Under the pieces are notes generated by a model. That model saw only the letters and a program-made list of their open reading frames with translations. It ran no database searches and was not told the origin of the DNA. The position numbers were made by a program, and so were the translations under genes. From CAWJLE01 sp963843645 (GTDB lineage Bacteria > Chloroflexota > Anaerolineae > DAOTYC01), in NCBI GenBank assembly GCA_963843645.1, contig CAWJLE010000005.1, positions 186,001 to 250,000 on the forward strand: DNA of 64,000 nucleotides. The letters run 5' to 3'. This document shows, piece by piece, positions 17,514 through 26,515 of this stretch. Numbering within the stretch: position 1 is the stretch's first letter; each line of letters opens with the position of its first letter.

Positions 17514-18974
17514 TTACGATGAAACGACCGTCCGCCAGGCCATTCTGAGGGTCCGCGGCAAGTCGAGCCAGGTCTGCTTGCGCGTCATCGTCCGCGCAAC
17601 CCGGCTGGGCCGCAAGTAGAAGCGACGATAGGCTTCCTTCCACTTGCGCTCCACCAGTTCGGCAGGCAGGCCATCCATCTCGAAGCGGGCCTTGCCCTCG
17701 AAGAACACAAAATCGTCGTAGTCCTTGACCAGCACGCGCCCGCTGCGCTCGACCATCCGGTACAGCTCGGTGCCGGGAAAAGGCGTGGCGATGGAGAAAT
17801 TGGCCACCAGGGGATCGAGCTCGCAAGCGAAGCGGATCGTCTCGTCCATGGTCTCCTCGGTCTCGCCGGGCAGGCCGATGATGAAGAAGCCGATCGTCTC
17901 CATGCCGACCTTTTTGGCCGCCTTGAAGGCGGCACGAATCTGATCCAGCTTCAGGTGCTTGCCGATGACCGAATCCAGGATGGCCTGATTGCCGCTCTCC
18001 ACGCCGAACGCGGTGCGGATGCATCCGGCCCGACGCATGCGCCCTAACAGCTCCTCGTCCGCCAGGTCGGCCCGGATGCCGTTGATCATGATCCAGGGCA
18101 CGTGGTTCAGTTTCTGGGCGATGAGCAGGTCGCAGATTTCGAGGACACGCTGCCGATTGATGTTGAACGAATCGTCCAGCACGCCGATCTCCGCGGCGCC
18201 CTGTTCTTCTATGAGCCAGCGCCACTCTTTGAGCACGTTCTCGGCCGAGCGCATCCGCCAGCGGCGGGGCATCACCTGCGCGCAGTACGTGCAGCGAAAC
18301 GGGCAGCCGCGGGAGGTCATAATGGGCAGGCTGAACCCTTTCACCTGGTCCAGAGTGGGTTGCAGGTTCGTGTAACGGTCCATCCGAAGCAGGTGGTACG
18401 CAGGGAAATGCAGGTCGTCCAGGTCCGCGGCCAGCGCCCGCTCAGCGTTGTGGACTGTGTGTCCGTCCAGTAGACGGAAGCTGATTCCTTCCACATCCTG
18501 TAGCGCCGGTGCTCCCGGTGCCCAAAGGCCGCATTCGGGGTCACGGTATGGCATCTCCGGCGTCCACCGCTCGGCCAGCACGTCGCTCACGGCTTGCCAG
18601 GTGACCTCACCCTCGCCGCGGACGACGATGTCGACTGGACCGCGTTCGAGCGACTCCTGTGCCATAATTGTGGGGTGCGGCCCGCCCAGGACGATCGGCA
18701 CGTCGCGCCAGGCCTTGATGATGCCCGCGTCGCGCCAGGCCCCCATGATCTGCGTGGTGTTCGCCGAGATGCCGACCAACTCCGGCTGAAAATCGCGGAG
18801 CACCTGGTCCAGCGGCGTCTCTTCCACATCACCGTCGTAGACCACGACCCGGTCGCCCCGGCCTTCGGAGACGGCCGCCAGGTAAGCGATGCCGAGTGAG
18901 GGTGACGTTCGGGTATCGATAGGGAGGGTGGCTCCCGGCACGACCAACAATACGCGTAATGCTCTATTGGTCAT
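17514..18974 (-). CDS. B12-binding-domain radical SAM protein, first copy (intact)
   Basis: A 486-residue protein. The N-terminal cobalamin-binding domain includes RVLLVVPGATLPIDTRTSPS, VVVYDGDVEETPLDQVL and IVLGGPHPTIMAQES; the SAM core has MTSRGCPFRCTYCAQVMPRR with the CxxxCxxC cluster ligands, LDDSFNINRQRVLEIC and TAFGVESGNQAIL; the C-terminal extension ends with KWKEAYRRFYLRPSRVART, shared with the paralogue at 14052. The class B layout resembles enzymes that methylate or rearrange lipids, hopanoids or phosphonates (BchE/HpnJ-like); the product is not identifiable here. First gene of a six-gene minus-strand operon with a good promoter. It is intact, unlike its paralogue. Confidence 0.9.
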   Translation of the reverse strand: MTNRALRVLLVVPGATLPIDTRTSPSLGIAYLAAVSEGRGDRVVVYDGDVEETPLDQVLRDFQPELVGISANTTQIMGAWRDAGIIKAWRDVPIVLGGPHPTIMAQESLERGPVDIVVRGEGEVTWQAVSDVLAERWTPEMPYRDPECGLWAPGAPALQDVEGISFRLLDGHTVHNAERALAADLDDLHFPAYHLLRMDRYTNLQPTLDQVKGFSLPIMTSRGCPFRCTYCAQVMPRRWRMRSAENVLKEWRWLIEEQGAAEIGVLDDSFNINRQRVLEICDLLIAQKLNHVPWIMINGIRADLADEELLGRMRRAGCIRTAFGVESGNQAILDSVIGKHLKLDQIRAAFKAAKKVGMETIGFFIIGLPGETEETMDETIRFACELDPLVANFSIATPFPGTELYRMVERSGRVLVKDYDDFVFFEGKARFEMDGLPAELVERKWKEAYRRFYLRPSRVARTMTRKQTWLDLPRTLRMAWRTVVSS

Positions 18975-19042
18975 TCATTGTTATCCTGAAGTAGCGCTCG
19001 CGCAAATTCGGATCGTACGACTGTCATGTCACCAGAAAAGCT

Positions 19043-19072
19043 ATTATAGCAGAGTCCAGCGCAAACAGGCAA
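19043..19072 (-). promoter_or_regulatory. Promoter of the radical SAM/glycosyltransferase operon
   Basis: Minus strand TTGCCT (19072-19067), 18 nt, TGC-TATAAT (hexamer 19048-19043), an extended -10. It lies about 70 nt before the start at 18974. Confidence 0.65.
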
Positions 19073-19169
19073 TCGCCGGGAAGCCAGTCGCTTCCCGCAC
19101 TCGACACTCAAGGTAACGGCGCTCGCGCCGGTGTGGGTGTCCGTCGTTCCATTCGCCTCAGCGGTGAGC

Positions 19170-19253
19170 GACTTCCGAAGCTTCCAAAACTTCGGAAGTC
19201 TGAGAGTGACGCCGATCGGCCAAATGCGATCGCCCAAGTCCGGCACTTCAGAA
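19170..19253. repeat. Palindromic intergenic repeat, copy R3 with an extra half-site
   Basis: GACTTCCGAAG (19170-19180), spacer CTTCCAAAA, CTTCGGAAGTC (19190-19200): a perfect 11-bp inverted repeat. The 9-nt spacer is identical to that at 56549-56557. A diverged arm, CACTTCAGAAGTC, follows at about 19244-19256. Confidence 0.88.
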
Positions 19254-19275
19254 GTCGCCGCGCCTGTGTTAGAAT
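19247..19275 (+). promoter_or_regulatory. Possible promoter partly made of a repeat half-site
   Basis: TTCAGA (19247-19252, inside the third repeat arm), 17 nt, TGT-TAGAAT (19270-19275). It ends 6 nt before the ATG at 19282, so the transcript would be nearly leaderless. Confidence 0.4.
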
Positions 19276-19281
19276 GGCGCC

Positions 19282-20161
19282 ATGTGGACGATCATTGTAG
19301 TGACAGGGGCGGCCCTCCTGCTCGTTGCGTGCGCCGTGTACGTGAACGCGGCCACGCAGGCCGTTCTCCGGCGCCGGCCAATCGAACAGGACTGCCCGCC
19401 GGACCGCTTTGGCCTGGCCTACGAGGAAGTAACCTTTCCCGCGGCGGACGGCCTGACCTTGCGCGGCTGGTTCATCCCCGCAGAGCGCTCAACGGCGCGC
19501 GGCACGATCGTCTTCTGTCACGGTCAGGCCGGCAGCATGGACCGCGACACGGATTAGGCGCCATTCTTGCATGACGCAGGATTCAACGTGCTCACCTTCG
19601 ACTTCCGCGGGCACGGCGGCAGCCAGGGAAAGCAGGTGACCATGGGCTATTTCGAGCGCCTGGACCTGCGTGCCGCGCTCGATTACCTGTCCGGACGTGG
19701 GGTGCAGGAAGTCGGCGTGCTGGGTTGGTCGATGGGCGGCGCGGTTGCCATGGCTGTGGCTCGCGAGGATCCGCGTATCGCTGCCGTCGTCAGCGACAGC
19801 GGCTACGCGTCGTTCCGGCGTGTGCTGGAGGGCGGGCTGGGCGGGCGGGGTGTGCCCTCTGGCCTGGCCCGAAATCCTGGCCTGGCTCATCTGGAAGTAC
19901 GCCAACGCGCGGTTGGGCGTGGATCTGGCCGCTTACGAGCCGCAACGGATCGTGAACGCGGGATTCCGCTGCCCGCTGCTGCTGATCCAGGGCGACGACG
20001 ATCGCTACGTGCCGCTGAGTCACGCGGAGGTCCTGGCAGCTGCCACCGGGGGTCCGGTCGAGCTGTGGCGCGTGTCGGGCGTGCCACACCGGGGAGCACG
20101 TGAAGTCTTGCCGAACGAATACCGTCGTCGCGTGACGGAGTTCTTCGAGAAATGGGCGTAG
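19282..20161 (+). CDS. Membrane-anchored alpha/beta hydrolase (in-frame stop and frameshift)
   Basis: Serine hydrolase of the alpha/beta fold (DUF/BAAT-like 'alpha/beta hydrolase'), about 290 residues. One N-terminal hydrophobic helix (residues 2-22) suggests a membrane anchor. GTIVFCHGQAGSMDR is the oxyanion-loop strand, LTFDFRGHGGSQGK the second strand, and VLGWSMGGAVAM the nucleophile elbow with Ser in GWSMGG. After a frame break near 19860 the acid strand CPLLLIQGDDDRYVPLSHAE and a late VPHRGAREV with the probable catalytic His region follow. An in-frame TAG at 19555-19557 lies where relatives usually have a tyrosine, so either a base error or a nonsense mutation. The gene stands alone on the + strand between minus-strand operons. 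Confidence 0.75.
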
Positions 20162-20199
20162 CCCGTGATCCGCAATGGGTGATTCGTGAGACGTGAAGC

Positions 20200-20245
20200 G
20201 TGATGCGTATTGGCGGTGCTGCCAGTATTACGCATTACGCATCAC
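20200..20245. repeat. Inverted repeat after the surface-protein gene (GTGATGCGTA type)
   Basis: GTGATGCGTA (20200-20209) pairs with TACGCATCAC (20236-20245), with further pairing inside. It lies between the convergent stops of the hydrolase and the first secreted protein, so it may act as a bidirectional terminator. A related palindrome is found at 22592-22655. Confidence 0.6.
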
Positions 20246-20259
20246 TCCTCACGCCATAC

Positions 20260-22034
20260 TCAGTATCCCCTGGTAAGTAAGGGCAAGAACGTATCGATCG
20301 GCCCGCTGAAACCCTTGGCCACGCTGACCTCGTCCAGGTAGACCTCCATCGACGTGGCGGTGGCCTGATTCGCCTGGAAGCAGATGCCCAACGAGCCGGT
20401 GAAATAGTCCCTCTTGCCGCTCGTCAGGCGCAGCCAGTGGTGGGTCCAGCCGGACGTGCCGGTAATCGTCGTCAGTGGCGTGCAGGTCGACCCGTCGACG
20501 ATCCCGACATTCAGAGCGTCACCGGCGATCGCTGCCGGCATGGCCGCGTAGAAGGAGAGGAGCGGGTCCCAAATCGACGACAGGCTCAGCGTCTGCCTGA
20601 TCTCCGATTGTCCGCTGGAGGCGGCGTTCCGGCGCAGAGCCAGGGTCTGAGCGCCGGAACGCAGGTGGTCCGTTTCGATCGCCGGAAGGTTTCCGTCCGT
20701 GCTGGAGGCGCTCCACCCGCTGCTCAGCGCCGACTCGAAGTCGCCATTCGTCACCGAGTCGCCGGCCGCCACGCGTAGGGTAAGTGGGAAGACGTGGTTC
20801 CCATAAGCGATGGTGATGTTGACAGGAACCCCGGGCGGCGATGCAAAGTAGCTCGATCGCGGAGCGCTGACGGTCAGGTTGTACAGCCGGTGCTGGGAAT
20901 CGGAAGCGTGTAATTCCCGTCGGCATCGCTCGTAGTCGAAGCTGTGCCGGCGCCTGTCACGCTGACCGTCGCGCCGGGATATGGCCAGCCGTCCAGCCGG
21001 TCCACCTTGCCGGACATCACGTTGCCGACGATGGTTGAGTAGGTGCCTGTTGAGTACGGTCCGTACAGCGTGATGCCGTCCTCGTATTTGGCCCAGGCTC
21101 GCGCCCGGAAATAGTAGACGTGTCCGAGTTCGCCATAAAAGGTCGCTGACGGGTCTTCCTTCTTCGATCGCCACATCGTCCACTCGCCGTTGGCGCCGTC
21201 CTTATATTGCACGTCGTAGCGGTAGAGATCGCCGTCGGGCGGATCAGAGGAATTGACCTTGACGGTAAAACTACTGGAAGTGGTGCTGCTCGGCGTCGTG
21301 ATGGTGCACGATGGCGCTCGTTCGGCCACAACCGCATCGACCCAGACCGCATATCGTTTGCTGGCTTTGACGTCGGTGACGTTGGTTGCGCTGATGAACA
21401 CGGTAATATTGCTGTTGTTCGACACGGCCGCCGCTCGAACGTCGTTCCAATCGTCCTTGTCATCCCTGGCAGTTTCGTCCGGCTCGCCCCAAATCACAGA
21501 GCTGGAGTAGGGGTTGGTGCCTCCGTTTGGGTCGATGCCGACGCGCACAATGATCTTGGCGTTGGACGGAGCATTCGAGCCAATTGCGCTGAGGATCGCA
21601 GCCTTAACCCCGTAGGGCCTGTTGGACGTGACGCTGACGTTCTTCTGGTAGATTCCCGCGTTGAACCCATAGTACGACCAGAAGCTTTGGGCGGTATCGC
21701 CCTCGGTTAAATGGGAGTCAGTATCGAAACAATCGGTGTAGTCCTGGTCGTCCATGAAGTACACTTCATGACCGCTGCTGGTTTGCGAATACCTGTTCCA
21801 GTCTTCGGCCACCCTCAAATCGTACTCGTCGTCAGCATCGTTCGTGAAGGAGTCGTACGGGTCTCGAAAATCCTCCAGACTCCAGTTGTCAATTTCATTG
21901 CCGTCCGGCCCACCAGCGCTGACCCTCTTTGGCGCCGCCAGCGATCCAGCAACCAACATCAGCGCGAGGAGCAACAGCGCTGCTGATTTGTGAATGCGTT
22001 CGGCGTTGTGAAGTTCGTTGTGTTTACGGTACAT
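20260..22034 (-). CDS. Secreted multi-domain protein, paralogue 1 (one frameshift)
   Basis: Equivalent to about 591 residues. The N-terminal signal peptide has a KSAALLLLALMLVAGSLAA core. Then an N-terminal beta domain (NWSLEDFRDPYDSF to VGIDPNGGTNPYSSSVIWG), a fibronectin-III-like stretch with YYFRARAWAKYEDG, a carboxypeptidase-regulatory-like beta sandwich (GKVDRLDGWPYPGATVSVTG, SDADGNYTLPIPS), a lectin-like C-terminal domain (NGDFESALSSGW, GICFQANQATATSMEVYLDEV), and a short tail TFLPLLTRGY. The frame breaks near 20888. It probably works at the cell surface; carbohydrate or surface binding is inference. The 3' end is about 96% identical in DNA to that of paralogue 2, while the 5' halves differ far more. 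It has its own promoter with a leader of about 330 nt. Confidence 0.75.
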
Positions 22035-22368
22035 ATCTCCTCACCCTGTATTGCCAGGCATAACAAGTGGCGTCGAATGATTTATTAAAGGCGGTTCCTT
22101 TGTTGCCGTACGGCAGACACTCCCCCCGACACCGATGAAAGTACCGCGAGAGCGCCGGTGTTCCCTTGCTTTGGAGCCGGCCGGATCTCCCCGCGCGGAA
22201 ACGCTCGTGCGACGCGCGGGGCAGAACAAACCGGCAGTGGTGTGTGCAATAACCACGGCTGGACGATGAGTGTCCTTCGATGGCGAGGCCGCACAACAAA
22301 GGTGCGACTCCACAATAGGAGTGACGCTCGGCTCTCTCGAAACTTGTATGGGCTACCGTCAAGAAAAC
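22035..22368 (-). other. Long 5' leader of secreted paralogue 1
   Basis: About 330 nt between the predicted transcription start and the ATG at 22034. It holds no convincing gene. It contains a 9-bp inverted repeat CCCCGCGCG (22189-22197) / CGCGCGGGG (22213-22221) and other GC-rich pairing. I could not match it to a known riboswitch class. Confidence 0.4.
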
Positions 22369-22374
22369 GGCCCG

Positions 22375-22403
22375 ATTATAGCATGGGCCGCCGCGAATGC
22401 CAA
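22375..22403 (-). promoter_or_regulatory. Promoter of secreted paralogue 1
   Basis: Minus strand TTGGCA (22403-22398), 17 nt, TATAAT (22380-22375) preceded by TGC. Five of six and six of six consensus matches plus an extended -10. Confidence 0.75.
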
Positions 22404-22591
22404 GAGGCGATAATCAGGGAGATGCCTCGTTTCTGGGGAAAGACGCGCCATCGCCCGCAGTGGAACTTTGGCTGGTCCGCGAGGAAGTGGCCATTCCCAT
22501 GGCCGGAGGACTGGGCTTGCCGGGCTGGTTCGCATCCGTCGAGTGGGCGGTTCACCACGGGTGAGCAACGCCGTGAAGCGTAGTGTGTGAA

Positions 22592-22655
22592 GCGGAAGGC
22601 GTGATACTGGCAGCGCCGCGATTATGCATCACGCGTCGCGCATCACGCCTTCCGC
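22592..22655 (-). terminator. 14-bp inverted repeat after secreted paralogue 2
   Basis: GCGGAAGGCGTGAT (22592-22605) pairs perfectly with ATCACGCCTTCCGC (22642-22655). It starts directly after the stop codon at 22657, so it is placed as a terminator, without a U-tract. The loop holds further GCATCACGCG copies. Confidence 0.55.
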
Positions 22656-22656
22656 A

Positions 22657-24402
22657 TTACTCAGATCCCTTGGCAAGTAAGGGCAAGAACGTATCGATCG
22701 GCCCGCTGAAACCCCTGGCCACGCTGACCTCGTCCAGGTAGACCTCCAGCGGCGTGGCAGTGGCCTGATTGGCCTGGAAGCAGATGCCCAGCGAGCCGGT
22801 GAAATAGTCCCTCTTGCCGCTGGTCAGGCGCAGCCAGTGGTGCGTCCAGCCGGACGTGCCGGTGATCGTCGTCAGTGGCGTGCAGGTCGACCCGTCGACG
22901 ATTCCGACCTTCAGGGTGTCGCCCGCAGTCGCTGTGGGCAGCGCAGCATAGAAGGAGAGGAGCGGGTCCCACATCAACGACAGGCTCAGCGTCTGCCTGA
23001 TCTCCGATTGTCCGGCGGAAGCGGCGCCCCGGCGCAGCGCCAGGGTCTGAGCGCCCGAACGCAGGTAGTCCGTTTCGATCGCCGGTGCGCCTCCGCCGGA
23101 GTTCGAGGACGTCCATCCCGTGCCGAGAGCCGACTCGAAATCTCCATTCGTCACCGAGTCGGCGGCTGCCACGCGCAGGGTGAGTGGCACGATGCGGGCG
23201 CTCGAGCCGGTGGCGACCATGAGCCCAACAGGCGGCGGTGACGCGAAGTAGGTCGACCCGGGCAGACCCACGCTCAGGTTGTACGAGCCGGTGCCGGGGA
23301 TCGACAGCGAGTAATTCCCGTCGGCGTCACTCGTGGTCGAAGCCGTGCCGGCGCCTGTCACGCTGACTGTCGCGCCGGGATAGTGCCAGCCGTCCAGCCG
23401 GTCCACCTTGCCCGAGACTACGTTGCCGACAGTGGTCGAGGTGTCACCTTCCACCGAGGTCGTGAATGGTCCATATAACTTGACGCCGCCGTAGCTGGCC
23501 CAGGCCCGCGCCCGGAAGTAGTACGTGTGACCAGCGACGCCCGGGAAGTCGTCCGACGTAGAGTCCTTCTTCGATTTCCAATGACTCCAGGTCCCATTGA
23601 GCCCGTCTTTGGAGTCGACGTCGTAGTAGACGATGTCCCCGTTTGGTGGGTCGGTCGCACCCCACGAGACTTTGAAGGTGCCCGGAGGGCTGGTCGATGG
23701 CGAGGTCGCCGCGCACTCTGGTGCTTCTTCCAGCATGACCGCATCTATCCAGGCTGCATTCCAGTCGGGATACACGTCGATCACGTTGGTCACGCTAATA
23801 AATACCGTCATTCTGTTGCCGGTCGCGCGGGCGGCTCCATGCACATCGTTGAAATCTTTGTTGGCGTCGTCTGGATCGCCCCAAATCACTGAGTTGGAAT
23901 TGGGGTCAGTGCCGCCGGTCGGATCGATGCCCACGCGCTTGATCAACCTGGCGCCCGACGGTGAGTTCGAGCCGACGGCGCTAAAGATCATGGCCTTGGC
24001 CCCGTAGGGCTTGCCCGCCGTGACTGCGACCCTCTGATAGATGCCCGCGCCGAACAGGTGCGCCAGCCAGAGGTTCTGCGAGTAGTTCCCCTCCGTGTGC
24101 CTGGTCACCCCACTGAAGCAGTCGGCGTATTCAGCATCGGTCATGAAGCGGGGCCAGTCGCCGCTCGCCAAAAAGCGCGTCCAACTGGACGCTACGCGGA
24201 GATCGTATCCATTGTAGTCGTCGTAAGGGCTTTGGTAGCTCTCCAAACTCCAGTTGCTGACCAGGTTGCCGGCCGGGCCGTCAGCGTGCGCCGTCCAGGG
24301 CACGACCAGCGCTGCCGCGACCAGCGTCAGCGCGAGGAGCAGCGGCACCGCCGACTTCGCAGCCGGCAAGGTGCGGCGGTGTTCGTTTTGTTTCCGGTGC
24401 AT
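22657..24402 (-). CDS. Secreted multi-domain protein, paralogue 2 (intact)
   Basis: A 581-residue intact version of the family. Signal peptide residues ~14-40 (VPLLLALTLVAAALVV). Domain order: N-terminal beta domain (VSNWSLESYQSPYDDYNGYD to RVGIDPTGGTDPNSNSVIWG, residues ~45-235), FN3-like segment (HTYYFRARAWASYGG), carboxypeptidase-regulatory-like domain (YPGATVSVTGAGTASTTSDA), lectin-like domain ending YLDEVSVARGFSGP, and tail TFLPLLAKGSE. ATG at 24402 has GGAGG 9 nt upstream. It follows paralogue 3 by 16 nt, so the two are co-transcribed from the promoter at 25458. It is presumably exported by Sec; the short tail resembles that of other surface proteins in this window and may be a retention signal (inference). 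Confidence 0.82.
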   Translation of the reverse strand: MHRKQNEHRRTLPAAKSAVPLLLALTLVAAALVVPWTAHADGPAGNLVSNWSLESYQSPYDDYNGYDLRVASSWTRFLASGDWPRFMTDAEYADCFSGVTRHTEGNYSQNLWLAHLFGAGIYQRVAVTAGKPYGAKAMIFSAVGSNSPSGARLIKRVGIDPTGGTDPNSNSVIWGDPDDANKDFNDVHGAARATGNRMTVFISVTNVIDVYPDWNAAWIDAVMLEEAPECAATSPSTSPPGTFKVSWGATDPPNGDIVYYDVDSKDGLNGTWSHWKSKKDSTSDDFPGVAGHTYYFRARAWASYGGVKLYGPFTTSVEGDTSTTVGNVVSGKVDRLDGWHYPGATVSVTGAGTASTTSDADGNYSLSIPGTGSYNLSVGLPGSTYFASPPPVGLMVATGSSARIVPLTLRVAAADSVTNGDFESALGTGWTSSNSGGGAPAIETDYLRSGAQTLALRRGAASAGQSEIRQTLSLSLMWDPLLSFYAALPTATAGDTLKVGIVDGSTCTPLTTITGTSGWTHHWLRLTSGKRDYFTGSLGICFQANQATATPLEVYLDEVSVARGFSGPIDTFLPLLAKGSE

Positions 24403-24418
24403 CGGCTTCAGCCTCCGG

Positions 24419-25417
24419 CTAGTTGACGGTCGTCATCGTGTCGCCGCCGGGCGAGAAGGCCCCGTATAGATCGACCAGATCGCTGTACCGCGCCCAGGCT
24501 CTGGCGCGGAAGTAGTAGGTGTGGCCGGCTTCCGCCTTATCGAACGTCGCAGACGTGGCCCCGGTCTTGTCCTGCCAGCGGACCCAGGGGCCCATCGCGC
24601 CGTCTTTGTACTCGACGTCATAAGTGCCTTTGAGCTGCCCTTCCGGCGGGTTCTGCGCCTCCCACTGGACGGGGAAACTGCCCGGACCGCTGGTTTCCGG
24701 CGAGGTGGCCCTGCACTCGGGGGCCTCGATCACCACCACCGCGTCGATCCAGGCTGCGTTCCAGTCGGGTTTGGTTTCGGGGATGTTGTTCAGCTCGATG
24801 AATACCGTGACTCGGTCCGCTTTCGCGCGAGCAGCGGTTCGCGTGTCGAGGAAGCTCTTGTTGCGGCCGTCCTCGTCGCCCCAAATGATCCAGTCGGCAG
24901 TCGGATCCGTACCGCCGTAGGGATCGATTCCGATCTTCTTCACCATTTTGCCCGTCGGATCGTGTATGGTCGAGCCGACGGCGCTCAGCCACATGTTCTT
25001 GGCGGTGTAAGCTTTGCCCGGCGTCACCGGCACCTGCTGATAGATGCCCGCCACGAAGGGGTGTCCCAACCAGAGGTTCTGGCACTGGTTGCCCTCGAGA
25101 TGCCTGGGAATGGCCCCGCTGCCCGCGAACGTCGCCGCGTAACCGCCGTCGGACATGAAGCGAGCCTCCTGGCCGCTGATCTGGAAACGGATCCAGCCGG
25201 AGGCGACTTGCAGCGGATGGCCGTTATAGTCGCCGTATGGGTTGTCGAAATTCTCCAGGCCCCAGTTGGCGGCCAGGTTGCCCGCAATCGGGCCGTCGGC
25301 CTGAGCCACCGGGGGCGCGCCTAGGGCGACGAAGACCAGAGCCACCCCCAGGAGCAGTGACAGGCCGATTGTTGCGCGACTATATACCCGGCGGCGTGCG
25401 CCGTGTTTCGAGTCCAT
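24419..25417 (-). CDS. Secreted protein, short paralogue 3
   Basis: A 332-residue relative of the two downstream proteins that contains only the signal peptide (TIGLSLLLGVALVFVALGA), the N-terminal beta domain (LAANWGLENFDNPYGDYNGH to KIGIDPYGGTDPTADWIIWG) and the FN3-like segment (HTYYFRARAWARYSDLVDLY). It stops after GGDTMTTVN, so the carboxypeptidase-regulatory and lectin-like domains and the LPLL tail are absent, either by deletion or as an original short form. ATG at 25417 has GAGGGTGA directly upstream. First gene of a two-gene operon with paralogue 2. Function unknown; an adhesin or cell-surface carbohydrate-binding protein is a guess. Confidence 0.78.
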   Translation of the reverse strand: MDSKHGARRRVYSRATIGLSLLLGVALVFVALGAPPVAQADGPIAGNLAANWGLENFDNPYGDYNGHPLQVASGWIRFQISGQEARFMSDGGYAATFAGSGAIPRHLEGNQCQNLWLGHPFVAGIYQQVPVTPGKAYTAKNMWLSAVGSTIHDPTGKMVKKIGIDPYGGTDPTADWIIWGDEDGRNKSFLDTRTAARAKADRVTVFIELNNIPETKPDWNAAWIDAVVVIEAPECRATSPETSGPGSFPVQWEAQNPPEGQLKGTYDVEYKDGAMGPWVRWQDKTGATSATFDKAEAGHTYYFRARAWARYSDLVDLYGAFSPGGDTMTTVN

Positions 25418-25457
25418 TCACCCTCGCTCTCAGTCGATTGCACATCGACATAATTTC

Positions 25458-25486
25458 ATTATAGGGTCACGCTCGATGCCGGTCAA
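25458..25486 (-). promoter_or_regulatory. Promoter of the secreted paralogue 3-2 operon
   Basis: Minus strand TTGACC (25486-25481), 17 nt, TATAAT (25463-25458): 5 of 6 and 6 of 6. About 41 nt before the ATG. Confidence 0.78.
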
Positions 25487-25501
25487 TGGTACGCCGTTCC
25501 C

Positions 25502-25535
25502 AAAAACGCCCGGCGCTCCACCGGGGCGCCGGGCG
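25502..25535 (-). terminator. Intrinsic terminator of the DedA gene
   Basis: Minus strand stem CGCCCGGCGC / GCGCCGGGCG (25535-25526 with 25516-25507), 9-nt loop, then TTTTT (25506-25502). A textbook Rho-independent terminator about 160 nt after the DedA stop. The stretch 25540-25697 holds no gene I can support. Confidence 0.8.
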
Positions 25536-25697
25536 TCGAAGCAAGCGATGAAACTGCGGCCTTCCACCAAGCGGCACGAGTGCGCGGCCAGGACGTAACC
25601 CGTTGGGGTCACGCCGCATGCGCGAACGCACCATGCCCGAGCCGGGCATGCGCGCATCGAGCTGAGTCACGATCAGCTGCCGCGGTCGTCGAGACCG

Positions 25698-26372
25698 TTA
25701 GTGATTGAGATCGTCACCGGGGACAGCGGTTTGCTGGAGAGCCGCGTGTGCTCGCCCACGTTTGACGTGGTGGTACACGTACCAGCCAAACAGCGCCACC
25801 AGAATAATCGCGATCGGTATGTCGAATGGCCGCATGGCGTCGCGTACTTCTTGCCATCGCGAGCCGAAGGCAAAGCCTGCTGCGGCCAGGACGACACACC
25901 AGATGAACGAACCGATGAAAGTGAGAACCGTGAAGCGCCCGAAGTTCATGCGCGCGACGCCGGCCGGCAGTGAGATGAAGGTTCGCACAATCGGAAGGAG
26001 GCGCGAGAAGAAAGCCGTGGCCTCACCGTACTTGTTGAACCAGCGATCGGCTACCTCAATGTCGTGTGAGGAGATCAGCACGTACTTGCCGTAGCGTTCC
26101 AGAATCGGGCGTCCCCCCTTCGCCCCAATCCAATACGTGAAGACCGACCCAATGGTGCAGCCCAGGGCGCCGTAGAACCCGGCCCACAACACCGAGCCAA
26201 TTGCGAGACCCTTGGCCTGAATGAGCATCCAGCCTGCCAGCGGCATGGTCACCTCGCTGGGCAGCGGGATACAGGCGCTTTCGATGGCCATGGCGGCCAC
26301 CACGCCGGCCCAGCCTACGGTATTGAAGAGACTCTGCAAAAAGATGACGATCTGTTGTTCGATGCCATGCAC
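25698..26372 (-). CDS. DedA family membrane protein
   Basis: A 224-residue polytopic inner-membrane protein of the DedA (SNARE-associated/VTT) family, implicated in undecaprenyl-phosphate or phospholipid translocation and in proton-dependent membrane homeostasis. Family motifs: AIESACIPLPSEVTMPLAGW near residue 29 (E..xIPxPSE), GCTIGSVFTYWIGAKGGRP, FFSRLLPIVRTFISLPAGVARM near 122 (the conserved R..P..R....xAG motif) and FGSRWQEV. It ends in a basic tail after the last helix. GTG at 26372 has AAGGAGG 10 nt upstream. Monocistronic, with an extended -10 promoter and an intrinsic terminator. Confidence 0.93.
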   Translation of the reverse strand: MHGIEQQIVIFLQSLFNTVGWAGVVAAMAIESACIPLPSEVTMPLAGWMLIQAKGLAIGSVLWAGFYGALGCTIGSVFTYWIGAKGGRPILERYGKYVLISSHDIEVADRWFNKYGEATAFFSRLLPIVRTFISLPAGVARMNFGRFTVLTFIGSFIWCVVLAAAGFAFGSRWQEVRDAMRPFDIPIAIILVALFGWYVYHHVKRGRAHAALQQTAVPGDDLNH

Positions 26373-26414
26373 AGGCTATGATCCTCCTTGGTCTGCGCTG
26401 AAGAAACCCACGCG

Positions 26415-26423
26415 ATTATAACA
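26415..26423 (-). promoter_or_regulatory. Extended -10 promoter of the DedA gene
   Basis: Minus strand TGTTATAAT (26423-26415). No good -35 at 17 nt; the extended -10 may suffice. About 43 nt before the GTG start. Confidence 0.55.
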
Positions 26424-26479
26424 TGGGCAAAAGCGAACGCAAAAAGCCCGACGCGGTAGATCCCGTGCCGCGCGCTGCT

Positions 26480-26509
26480 TTGACAACTCCCTTGGCCCTA
26501 TGATATAAT
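26480..26509 (+). promoter_or_regulatory. Consensus promoter of the liv-mttB operon
   Basis: TTGACA (26480-26485), 18 nt, TATAAT (26504-26509), both hexamers perfect. The next + strand gene is livK at 27012. Confidence 0.8.
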
Positions 26510-26515
26510 CCCTTT

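Noticed and set aside
22189..22221. Cyclic-di-GMP or other known riboswitch in the leader of secreted paralogue 1
   Set aside because: I could not find the conserved bases of any riboswitch class; only GC-rich pairing is visible.
25430..25657. Possible cysteine-containing 75-residue protein on the minus strand
   Set aside because: It would run through the intrinsic terminator at 25502-25535 and into the promoter at 25458; no family similarity.
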